Below, piece after piece: positions 47,300-58,900 of a stretch of 64,000 nucleotides of DNA (position 1 is the first letter of the stretch; every line of letters starts with the position of its first letter). The DNA comes from Canna indica. Its lineage: Eukaryota > Streptophyta > Magnoliopsida > Zingiberales > Cannaceae. The notes under the pieces were generated by a model. It was not told the DNA's origin. It saw nothing but the letters and a program-made list of their open reading frames with translations, and searched no databases. The position numbers and the translations under genes were made by a program. The DNA lies in the NCBI GenBank assembly GCA_034359265.1, contig CP136890.1:100093501-100157500 (forward strand), written 5' to 3'.

Positions 47300-47600
47300 A
47301 ATGCGTCATTAAGTCCTAATGACGAAGTCATGGTCAGTTACAACGCCCTATGCGAGAGCTCATGGCCCATCGACAACGGCGAAGGGGGACTGAGGCCTGA
47401 GGGTGGACTTATTCCCCGTAGGAGGTGGGCTAAGGGTACGTCGGGTGCCGCTGACGATAGCCAAGCAGAGCCAATGGGTGCATGGTTCGCGTGGACGAGT
47501 GCACTAGCAAGTCAAACTCAAGTTGGGGCATGTGAGATAGGGCAAGATGAATATAAAAGACAAAGATTGTCTAGCGTGGAGCGTATAATTATTTAATTTA
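47300..47600. other. Isolated GC-rich island of unknown origin
   Basis: About 300 bp clearly richer in G+C than the AT-rich flanks, with an 88-codon ORF (47330-47596, +) that I do not recognise. It could be a relic of a captured gene, an LTR element remnant or an old exon. Coding function is unsupported. Confidence 0.35.
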
Positions 47601-48866
47601 AATATATATATATATATATTAATCCAGATCAGATCACCACATCACATGTTTAACGAGGTCGAGGACGAACAACTAACGAAGAGATACAATTGAGATGAAT
47701 TTATAAGTACATAATATAATTTGATGAAATAAAAAAATTAAATAAAATTGAAAAAATACATTGTATATTCAGGTAATTATCCTAATTTATATGTATTTTT
47801 ATGTCACAAAATCGTATTTCAAAATTATTAAATTAATCTATCTAATCATGATATTGCAATCCATATATAAATGAAAAAAAAAAACATTAACAAATAATAT
47901 ATCGTAAATAACTGGTAATAAAACTCTAGTAATCAATGTTACTAACTTGTCAATATAATCATCAATTTTATTTTATAATTAAATCAAAAAAAGAATTTGT
48001 AGGTCTATAAAATATTAATTATGTATTTATATTTAATTTACAAAATTACTGTGTGCTAATATGATTGTAAAATTTAATTAGGTTATTGATAATTTATAAT
48101 TTTCTTTGTTCAATTAAATATAAAATCAATTAATGAATATTAGGCTTTTGTCTGTATTCAAAAGATTTGAAATTCAAACAGAAAAGTTTAAATAAATAAA
48201 AAGTAAAGTTACATGGAGTTGACTATTGATGACTTGAATCATATGATCATTCTCTGTTGTTCCATAATAATCATTATCACGCTATAATGTCTAACATCAT
48301 ACAAATTATTGCCCAATGCAAATGTTTGGATAAGAGCTCCTAAAAGAAGATAAGGTTCTCCTTCATATAACCAGAATCCATAATCACATGTAAAGCGAGC
48401 GCAGAAAGAAGATAGGCTGAGATGACTCTTCAGGAAGTTGCACTTAAGTTCTCTCAAGTGCAGGAGATAAAAAGCGAGTGCAGAAAGAAAATCAAACCAG
48501 TATATATATATATACCTTATGACATGTTATGGTAGGTCAGTGAAAGAAAAGTAACTGCAATGAAAGAAAGGCGATAATCCATGAAACTACACATGCAGAG
48601 CTTTTTGCTTATGTAACATAATAAGAGAATACATATTTTATTTCACTGAAATTCATATAATTTAAAGGCAAAACCAGATTCACAATTTCTTTTTTAGCTG
48701 ATTTAGATAGAGGATAAACCTTGTGAAAGCAAATTGGACACCTTACTCGATAAATCATGTGAAAGCAAATTGGATACCTTACTCCAAGGCAGTGATCTAG
48801 AGAACTGAATGTGATGCAATATTTACTGTGGAAGAAAGTGTCATTCCATTATGTATGATGCTGCAA
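47601..48866. other. Intergenic / 3' flank of the GTPase gene
   Basis: AT-rich. A short tandem repeat of about 37-40 bp (GTGAAAGCAAATTGGA, twice) lies at about 48722-48783. The part near 48860 is the likely 3' UTR. Confidence 0.45.
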
Positions 48867-51800
48867 TTAACTGGCAACAATATCCAAGGTGTAACAGCCA
48901 AGCCTTCCAGTTCGATAAAGATTGAGTAACTTTGCAGCAACTGCTTTATATCTATTGTCACTTGATTCCGTAGTAACTTTAAGAACCTCTTGCAATGCTG
49001 TGAACTGCAACTGAATGATCCTCTCCATGTCAGTTTCTTCTTCCAACTGTCCCTCAAAAGACGATATAATATTGTAAAGAGTTTTACGAACATCTTTCAC
49101 GATAAAATCCTGCACAGAATAATCATCACATCTTCATGTTGGAAGAACATATTAATCCAAATTTATACTAGTAAATGCTTCACTGACATGCATTGAACAT
49201 ACTCAATTCTTAAAGAATCCTCATGTGTAGAAATTTTTACCAGTTTCTGAAGTAAATAAATATATCTTGATTATACAAAATCACATAATAGATAAAGAGG
49301 AAATTGGTTAGATACACACTCCTTTCTAAAGTTAACAACAGACAAACTTCAAAGTCGCTGACCTGCGTATGATCTGAAGCATATAGCCTCTTTTTCCTCT
49401 GACCAGTGTCACAGCCCACTACATGTTTGTCTAACCTAATGGAGGCCAATGTCTCATCTAAAGAATCATTCAACTTTTCCCATTGTTTGTATTCTTCTGA
49501 CGAGTTGAGAATAGCTAGAAAACAGTAAGCAAGCTCAAACTCACATATTAAAGAATCCTTAATAGCTCCTGTGGTTAACAAACAAAGAAAAGGAATGCTT
49601 CAATCCAGAAAAAATGAGAATGCAACAAAGAAGTTTAGCATCCAGACCTGTCAAGGCTAGTTTGGCACCCCAATCACTGTGAGCAATTTTAGATGGAAGA
49701 ATGCCAGGAGAATCCAATACATATAAGTTAGGATGGCTGGCAATCTGCGAGTACCATGCTTCAGAATGTGGAAATGCATTCTAAGATGTTACAATGCCAA
49801 AAAAGAAGAGAAATAGAGTACAAGTTCCAGTTATAACATTCCAATTTCAAGTTTGCTTTCAATAAAAACAACTTGAATTAACAAAAATGAATTTACTCCA
49901 TTACATGGTTAAAAATCTCATACCATACTACTCTTACACCACTCTTTGTCATAAGAGTAGGATATTAGTACCATTTTGACACATGGGTTAATCCAGTCCA
50001 GAAGAGAATAAACCAAGCATTTTCAATAGGCCCAATCTGATAAAAGGATCCAATGGACCTTGTTGGATAAGGAGTACTTGTGCAGGCAATATTTTAAGGG
50101 TCATTTGTTCTCAAATTATGAACAGGCATCATCGGTCAAAATGGTGGAATAAGGTAGCTTTGGAAAGCTTTATGAATCTATTTTCTGTTGCATCAATTTC
50201 TGTTTAATTGGGACTCTCCTACACCAACTGTAGCACAGTTGGTGGCAACATGTTATATGTTGTCTAGAGATCGAGAGTTCGATCCCTAGTATAGTCATCT
50301 ATTGTGATTTTCTATCTTTGTTAAAAAAAAAATGAGACTCTCCTATATGTCATGGCCAAGACTATAGGGCGGCCACATGAATTGAAGAATGAAATATTAA
50401 GTTCTTATGTCTTGTAATCTTTTCTAGATCATAATTAGACATTGCATGGGATCTACTTCTGTAGTTAAGATTCATGAACTTGTATTTATTTTATATTGTA
50501 ATTACAAACCTTCAGTGAAAGGTTGTCTTGGGAGGCACCTATGCTTGGAGAGTTGTTCAAAGCCTATCTCTGTATGTATACCCCCCTTCAAACCTAGCAT
50601 GAGTAAGAACAGAGAGGACCTTTTGTAAAAAACAAAGTATAAAAAATGTAAGTTTAGAGTTGAAATTAGTCCATGATATAGGTTATCCTTATCCCAAAAG
50701 CTAGCTAGGAATGCAATTTTGAAACTCTCTGCAATTTTAATTTTACTATGAATGCTCTTAATTATATCTGGTTAGCAAGCAACTTTATATACAGAGGATA
50801 TAGTTCTACTTTGTTAAAAAATATATATAAGAACTAGCAATCCTTGATTTATCTAGTACTTGCAAATACTAGTTGAAGTAACTAATCAAGACTATACTTG
50901 AGTTGTAATCACGAGTTCAAATTATGAATATCTGCAAATTGGCTATAGTTTTATTTAACATTCCATAGATTTTCTTCTGAAAATTTTTTTTATAAGTTTT
51001 CTACTAGTTAACCTTTCTTCTTAATTTTCATTACAAGCATGGAAGTCAAAGTTGTGTTATCTAGTCTCCGTCAAACAGGTGTGCGCACCAGGTGGTACAC
51101 AACTAAATGGACCTATACTGAGCAGCACCAATTGGTATAATGGTTGTACTCAGTACAGATTGTACCAACCAATGTTGTTAGAATCGTACGATTCACGATT
51201 CGATTCGTGCGATTCGATACGATTCAATGAGCCAGCGATTCAATTTTTACTATGAATCGTAAATGATTGTGAATCGGTGATTCCGTACGATTCACGATTC
51301 GATTCATACGATTCACGATTCAGAATAATTTCAAAATTTTAATTTATAAATTTATTTGCAAATACAAATAATGATATTTTAAGAATTACATTGAAATTTG
51401 AAATTTTTACTTACCTAAATGATATATGATATATATACATTTTTTAAAATACCTTTCATTATTTTTGTATTCTTTATATGTAATTTTTGTTATATTTTAA
51501 ATAAATTTTATATGTTTCTGAATCGTACGATTCGATACGATTCACGGATTCACGATTTAACAACTATGGTACCAACATAAAGGTTGTAAAATTAGATCAA
51601 AAGTAAAAACCTTAGGGTTGTAAGGTCTAGTTTCGACGGTTGCTATACTATACTATACTATACAATACAATCTTACCATAACATTACTTGTGCATACCAA
51701 ACACTATATTCTACATTACCGACAATCTATCTGAAAGGTAATCTAGATTGCTTGGTAATCTGAAAAGTAATGCACCAAACGTCACCTTACATCTACCAGA

Positions 51801-54388
51801 CTGCCTTGCCTGATACCTATAGGTTCTTGACCATAGCGAGTTTCATATCATGTGTTGGGAGTTCCACATATATTATAAATATAATTGGGAATTGGGATTC
51901 AGCGTTTTTAAAAACATGGACCAGACCAAGCTGACTCAAATGGTGAGGTTTAAAGGGTTGAGAAGATTGTTTTAGGATGCAGAGCTAACCCAAAGTTCAT
52001 TCTTTTTATCCCACTTCTTTGCATTTTTTTTTGCCATTTCTCTTGTCCTTCGCTTCTCATCCAGCAGAAGCTCATCTAACCTCATGTTATGCTAGACAAG
52101 CAGGCGAGATGGATTTTGTTTTCAGCTGTCTTTTTTTTCCTTTCGTTCCTAGAACAATAATGTTGACATGCCAACAGACCCTGCCATGATCATATTTTCA
52201 AATATACCATAACACCCACAAGAGTAACAGGTTGATAACTATAAGGATTTCTTTGTTACAAACATGGAAGAAGAATGTACTGGTGAAAGCCACATACCTT
52301 GTAGCTGCTAATTTCTTTAGTTTCCCCAGGATGTGGGTTAACCACTGCGTGTTTCAATTTTCCCTTCTCTTAAAAACAATTTTCACAATGAGATACTCAT
52401 AAAAGAATTAATCAACAAAATTATTGAACATTTAATCATTTCCTTAGCAAAAAGTCAAAGGTGTCCGACCTGCTGCTCCAATCCTTCCAATTTGATGCAT
52501 ATTATTGGCTATGGCTGATTTTCCCACATTTGGAATCCCAGTAAGCAGTATAGTTGCAGTATAATTGTTCTCGCCAACCTTTAGTTCTTTTATCCTAGCT
52601 CGTATGATGCTTAGTAGCTGGCCAAGAAAACTATGTCAGCAATTCACTCAATACATAGTGCCCCCTACCCAACAATGCCACATAGTTGAAATAAGTTGTC
52701 AAGTGAATCAAATGATGTCCATAAGAAAAATAATGTTTACAATAGTACAAAGAATTTTGTAAAAATAGTTATATATTGGATGATATTACCTTCTTGATAT
52801 TATCCTTATTGTGGGCATTGAGTCCATATGCAGTATAGTTCTGGTTCTTGAAGTGTGTCACCCATTTCTGCGAATAAGATGGGTCAGATTTCAAGGAAAA
52901 GACAACTTCTATGCAGTGTTACATGATTTCAAGGAGCAATAATGTTGCAACAATCAATATCAGACCACACTACAAATATCACAACAAACAGAGGATGTTA
53001 AAATCTAGAGCAAAGGATGCCTACCTCTGTTACAGAGCGATCAGCCAAGTCAACCTTGTTCAATACAATCACTTGTTTATGGGAGCACCCCACCTTTCTC
53101 AAACACTCCAACGCAGATGTAGATGGTATCTATAGAAGAGCCAAACACTAACATGTAAAACTAAAGTTCCATGAACAAAGAAATTTTTAGTGCATAAATT
53201 ATTTATTGATAATGTTTTGCTAAGATAACACATTTGTACCACCTTTTATATCTCAATTTCATTTTTTTTATAAATTATTTATATTGAAGTTAAAATTCTC
53301 TGTATCACGAACAATAATGGTCTTTTGTCATGTCCTGAATTCACTGACCAACCTCCTTGTACTGAATTCCAACTTTACCAAAGCCTAGGAACAATGGTTG
53401 CACCAACTATTCAGGAAAGTAAAAGAAAACTATTAGGAGATAATCCTCTTGAGAACTTATAGAGATAGAAACAAAAGAATGGACTCATTGAACATCAAAT
53501 TTTAAGAACTAGAGTCCTTTCTTATAAAACACTACTTCATGTACATCCCATTTATTTATGCAGCACTTTTCTCTTCTCCAAAACCAATCTGTCCTTAGAT
53601 GCTTTGATTAAATAAACCAATTATACACTGGAACTTGCAGTCCATCCAGCACATTCCAATAGATCTATCCAAAAGGAAAGCACAAACATCAAATGATAAG
53701 CAGGGAATTTAACCAAACAATTCCTTGTCTGAATGGTTGCAGCTTAAGTAAAGATTGCCCAAACCATCCATGAGAATAAAAAAATGTTACTACTATTTGA
53801 GTACTCCAACGAAGATATCAACCTATAAGCAGAAGCACAACATTTGTCCTTGCAGATCAAATGCTAATTGGTTATGTTTACCAAGAAATTAACCTCATAT
53901 GTGAACCCTTTATTTCATACCATCTCCTCATCTGAATTTAGATTCTATTTAAATCTTGTGACAAAGGGTGCAACCACACACTAAAAGTGGCAATCATGAC
54001 TTCCAAATACCCATAGAATTGTTCATAACTACAAAATGGTGTGATATAAATTTTGTGGAATGCAAGAATTCAATGACAGGAAGAATGGGTCTATCAAAAA
54101 AAATTTATTGAACACATACCAACTCTCAACCAAGTGTGAATCACCATACCAAGAACAATATGTGAGGAAAAGAAAAGGATTACTTTCTGTGCTAGGGAAA
54201 TGGAGAGAAGGAAAGACGGAGCAAACCCTGGCATCGCGGACCTCAACAACGAGGTCAACAAGGGGGATACGATCCAGGATGGCACGCTCAGTGGCTGCCA
54301 TATGAGGACCATACCATCTGCTGGATCCCTTCTTTGAAGCAAACTTGCAGACGGCAGCGCCCAAACGTCTCAAGAAAGGTGTAGCCAT
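48867..54388 (-). CDS. Circularly permuted GTPase, MTG1 / DAR GTPase (YlqF family), organellar
   Basis: Eight exons on the minus strand: 54388-54227, 53129-53025, 52867-52790, 52617-52470, 52368-52298, 49744-49648, 49568-49363, 49109-48867. Total CDS is 1110 bp, 369 residues, with all phases consistent. The start ATG at 54388 opens MATPFLRRLGAAVCKFASKK, a basic, acid-free leader typical of mitochondrial targeting. The DAR motif (VEVRDAR, residues 48-54) is present. GTP motifs occur in permuted order: G4 NKVD (78-81), G1 GIPNVGKS (142-149), G3 DSPG (199-202). MTG1/YlqF/RbgA proteins help mature the large ribosomal subunit; here probably the mitochondrial one. Intron 5 (49745-52297) carries a SINE and a hAT MITE. 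The exon 1 donor (AGG|GTTTGC) is weak. Confidence 0.95.
50222..50332 (+). mobile_element. tRNA-derived SINE, copy 2, with A and B boxes
   Basis: A 111-bp body with an A-box-like GTAGCACAGTTGG (50230-50242), a good B-box GAGTTCGATCCC (50275-50286) and an A tail is flanked by 13-bp near-perfect duplications (TGGGACTCTCCTA at 50209-50221, TGAGACTCTCCTA at 50333-50345). It lies in intron 5 of the GTPase gene, opposite to the gene's strand. Confidence 0.92.
51170..51568. mobile_element. hAT-type MITE, 399 bp, in a GTPase intron
   Basis: The element begins CAATGTTGTTAGAATCGT and ends with the complement of CATAGTTGTTAAATCGT. It is flanked by a perfect 8-bp duplication, GTACCAAC, at 51162-51169 and 51569-51576, as hAT elements make. 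Its ends are packed with CGTACGATTC/GAATCGTACG palindromic words. No ORF. Confidence 0.92.
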
Positions 54389-55578
54389 TGTCACTGGAGA
54401 GGAAGAACAAGAGGATAAGTAGAGAAAATAAATGTGAGAACCAAATAATAAAATTAAAGGCTAGTGTGCGAACCACATAATAAAACTAAACGTGCAATCT
54501 GATAGAACATAAAAACAAACGGACTTAAATCAACACAAGTGTGAGAACCATGGATATTAAAGGCTATTAGGAACAAATAATATGTAATTGATTTTACTGG
54601 TAAACAAGCACCAGTATAATAAAATTCTCCACTTCACAAATTGCACTTTATATATTTCATGAGGCTATATATCATGAAGATGTGATAAAACCTGCAGCAA
54701 AATCATTGGACAAAAATAAACTTTAAGATATCAATACAACTCAACCCATAATACACATTTTATAGCTTAAAAATTAAAGAAGTTATACATTATCAAAATG
54801 AATAATTAATCTCATAAAAAATCATCACACAAATGGGTTTTTTTCTCAATCTATGAAAAAACTGAGACCAGGACTTATAGTGACTTTACCAGGAGAGGAG
54901 AAGAGTCCAACAATCGATCATAGAAAATAACTGGAATTTAGGTGCAAGGTGCGAGTTGAGGGTGCCGACAAGAGGCAAGCACTACAAGTAGCCACAGTGC
55001 CTTGACCTTTGAGATTCAAGGAAGGAGTGGAAAGCAATGGCGATTATAGTGGTTATAGGAGGGAGAAGTTCCCCACTGAAGAGACAAGAGCATCCGGCAA
55101 CTGGCGTCAAGAGAGGAGGGCAGCAAGTGGTCCAAGCAGGTTGGATGAGGAGTCAATTGCCGATCGGTCAACGGTGAAGCAAGGAATTAGGATTAACCCA
55201 TTAGTTATCAGAACACCAAGGCAGAGATGGACAGGGCTGATATTCGATTCATTGGTCTAGTTCGACTAGTGGTCTACAAGTTGGACCATACATTTATTTT
55301 TTAAAACCTGTGAATTTTTTAAAAAAATAACTAGAAAAGAAAATAGCAGCATAGCTACACTTTTATTGTCATCTATAATATCAATGCATTGACTAATAAG
55401 GATTTCCACAGAATAATAATAATTGTTGTGATAGTTAAGAGGCATAAAGATGAAAATTGTGTTCAAATGAATTCCATTATTGACCATGTTCTTAAACAAA
55501 TAAAACAGTCTTGCCTCAGTAATGATCCACAATTATAGATATACTCAGGATATGTTCGTTTCGCAAATTGCACAGGAC
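54389..55578. other. Upstream flank of the GTPase gene
   Basis: Probable promoter and 5' UTR near 54389-54450. A small ORF at 55009-55260 has no recognised family. No other gene seen. Confidence 0.4.
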
Positions 55579-55583
55579 TGAAC

Positions 55584-55935
55584 TGTTGAAGTCAAATTAT
55601 AGTCAAGGTTTTAATCTCTGGTCTGATGCATACTTGAAATAATTAGCTGTTTAGTTGAGTTGTTTTCTTACATGAGTTAGTGTTTGCCTTTTGATGGTTG
55701 AGTCAAATAACTTTAGTGCTAACTTGAGTTAGCTTACGGTAGTCAGGAATACTATATAAGCCCTAGATGTTGGTTTCAGTTTAAAAAATGCTCTGTTCCA
55801 TTATTTCTTTCTCTTCAAAGTTCTACATATAGTTCAATCCGTTTTTGAGTTCTGTAATCTTCTCTTCAAATCAATGAAGTAAAGCTTCCATTTCATTGTC
55901 ATTCGATACATCTGTGCTTTGATCAGTTTTTAACA
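55584..55935 (+). repeat. Copia 5' LTR
   Basis: 352 bp, begins TGTTGAAGTC and ends TTTTTAACA. A TATA-like ACTATATAAGCC at about 55751-55762 could be the promoter. Confidence 0.97.
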
Positions 55936-55938
55936 ATT

Positions 55939-55950
55939 GGTATCAGAGCT
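55939..55950 (+). promoter_or_regulatory. Copia primer-binding site (initiator Met-tRNA type)
   Basis: TGGTATCAGAGC begins three bases after the 5' LTR, the classic Ty1/copia minus-strand primer site. Confidence 0.9.
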
Positions 55951-55964
55951 CGGTTTCAGCGTAG

Positions 55965-58900
55965 ATGGCGAACGCGGGACAGGTGAATCCCTCGGTTCCC
56001 CATTTCGATGGAGTAGAGTATGAGGATTGGTCGTTGATGATGCAGACCTTCTTCATTTCTCAAGATCTTTGGGAAATTGTATCGAATGGATTCTTGGAGG
56101 AGAACCACAATGTCGGAGCACTTCGAGAGATCAGAAAGAAGGATGCTAAGGCCTTGAGCTTCATCCAGCAAGCACTGGATCGGAAGGTATTCAAACGGAT
56201 CTCTGGAGCTCGATCTGCAAAGGCGGCTTGGGTTCTCTTGATGAATGCGTATCAGGGAACAACGAAGGTGAAGAAGGTGAAGATGCAGACGATGCGAAGG
56301 CGATTTGAGGATTGCTTCATGAAAGACGAAGAGGATGTCTCGCAGTATGTTGCCAGAGTACTAGATCTGGTGAACCAGATGGTACAATACGGTGAAGACA
56401 TGCCTGAGCGCAGGATTGTCGAGAAGATCCTTCGGAGTCTGTCCGACAAGTATGATCACATCTCCGCAGCGATCGAAGAGGGCAACGATACTGAGGAAAT
56501 GACCACCGACGAACTCCTCGGGTCTCTTTTGTCGCATGAGGACAGATTGAAGAGACACGAGGAAAGAAGGGAGGAGCGTGCCCTAAAATCCAGAGCAATG
56601 GAGATTAAAGGAAAAGGGCGATGGTCCAAGGGAGAAGGGTATTCTGCAAAGAATCGGGAGAAAAAATATTCTGGTGCTAGTGAAGAATCTGGGGAGGATT
56701 CCGACACTAGAAGTCAGGTATCATCCTCCTCTACTAAGTCAAAGCATAAATCCTTCAAGAAAGTGCAATGCTATTACTGTAAGAGGTATGGACATATTGA
56801 GAGATTTTGTAAGATCAAAGCTAAGCATATGAGCAACTTAGCTAGAGAATTCGAAGAAGAGGAAGAAGCTGAGGTGGTTCTAATGGCTAGCATAAACAGC
56901 AAATTAGGAGAATGGTATATTGACAGTGGTTGCAGTAACCACATGTCAGCTGAGCTAAATCTCTTTACAGGCCTGGACAGAACACATCAAGCTGAGGTAA
57001 AATTTGGAGATGGTTCTGTCAAGATGGCGAGAGGTAAGGGACACTTGAGGTTGAATCAGAGGGATGACAAGCTCATTAGAAATGTGTTGTATGTGCCAGA
57101 ATTGGATTCCAACCTACTGAGTGTTGGACAATTGATGAAAGAAGGGTTCTCCCTTGTATTTGAAGGAGAAAATTGTACTGTGTACATTGATAAAGCAAGG
57201 AACTGTGAGCTGATTCGAGTTCCTGTAGCTCGCAACAACTTGTTTAGCTTCAACCCCCACTCAACAGGTCATGCTCTCAAGGCCAAAGTCTCAGATGTGA
57301 GCTGGTTATGGCACAGCAGACTGGGGCACATCAACATTGACTATGTCAAGAAGATGAGCTCAAAGAATATGGTGCATGGTCTACCTGAAGTTAGGGGAGA
57401 TTTGGAACAGATATGTGATGGTTGTGTGCTTGGAAAAATGCATAGACTGCCCTTTCCAGCCAAAGCACTAGCAAGATCAACAAGACCACTTCAAATTGTG
57501 CATTCGGATGTCTGTGGACCTATGCAAGAGATGTCTGTAAGTGGTTATAAATATTTTATTCTGTTCATTGATGATTTCAGTAGATTTGTTTGGATTAGAT
57601 TTCTCAAACAGAAATCAGATGTCTTTAATCAATTTAAAGACTTCAAGAACAAAATTGAGGTAGAACTTGGTACAAAGATTGGAATACTTAGAACTGATAG
57701 AGGAGGTGAGTATCTAAGTAACAAGTTCAATGATTTTTGCAATGATCTTGGAGTGAGAAGACAGTTGACAGCTAGCTACTCTCCGCAACAAAATGGTGTT
57801 GCGGAGAGGAAGAATAGAGCACTGACAGAGATGATAAGGAGTATGCTGAAAGCTAAGTGTATGCCAAAAAATCTGTGGGCTGAAGCTGCAACAACTGGTG
57901 TTTACCTGATGAACAGAACTTACTCTTCAGCATTGAAGGATAGGACTCCATTTGAAGCTCTATATCAGAAGAAACCATGGGTGGAACATCTAAAAGTTTT
58001 CGGCAGTATTGCATATGCTCATATCCCACACCAGCTCAGGAAAAAACTTGATGACAAGAGTGTCAAATGTGTGTTCCTTGGATATAGTTCTGAATCGAAG
58101 GCATACCGGCTCCTTAATCCCAAAACAATGCAGATTGTAGTGAGCAGAGATGTAGTTGTGGATGAACATCAGTCCTGGGACTGGGATGATTCTCAAGTAT
58201 CAGAAAAACCTGAGAGTAATCAGCCACTAGACACAACTCAGGTTGAGAGTGCTCAATCTGAAAATGAAATATCAGTAAAATCTGAAGCTGACAGTTTGCA
58301 GGAAAATGCTACTGATGGTAATAAACCTGCAAGAGCACAAGCATCAACAAGAGATACTGATATAATAGAAACAGTCGAAGATGACTCACCACCAAAGAAA
58401 TACAGAAGCCTGACTGAGATTTATGACATGACCCAGCAATGTAACTCAGCTCAGGTTGCTGAACCTTTGAGTTACAATGAGGCAAAGAGAAACAAGCATT
58501 GGGTAGAAGCTATGGATGAAGAAATGAACTCAATTGAAGAGCACAACTCATGGGAGCTTGTTGAATTGCCGGCTGGTAAGAAGCCTGTCAGTCTGAAGTG
58601 GATTTACAAGGTAAAATATCAGTCGGATGGTACCCTGCAAAAGTATAAGGCAAGACTAGTGGCAAGGGGATTCATGCAAGTGGAAGGTGTAGACTTTCAA
58701 GAAATTTTTGCACCAGTAGCAAGAGTTGAAACCATAAGAGTCTTGCTTGCATTAGCTGCCTTCAGAGATTGGAAAGTGTTCCAATTAGATGTCAAGTCTG
58801 CCTTTTTAAATGGTGAATTAACTGAGGAGGTATATGTCAGCCAACCAGAGGGCTACATTATGCAGGGAAGTGAAACAAAGGTCTATAGATTAAAGAAGGC

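Noticed and set aside
50230..50290. tRNA-like A and B boxes
   Set aside because: No cloverleaf can be completed; TSDs, A tail and a second copy show it is a SINE, not a tRNA gene.
51620..51790. Possible additional MITE with ACCAAAC ends in the GTPase intron
   Set aside because: The two ACCAAAC words are in the same orientation, so no inverted termini; at most a decayed fragment of the GGTAATC-type MITE family.
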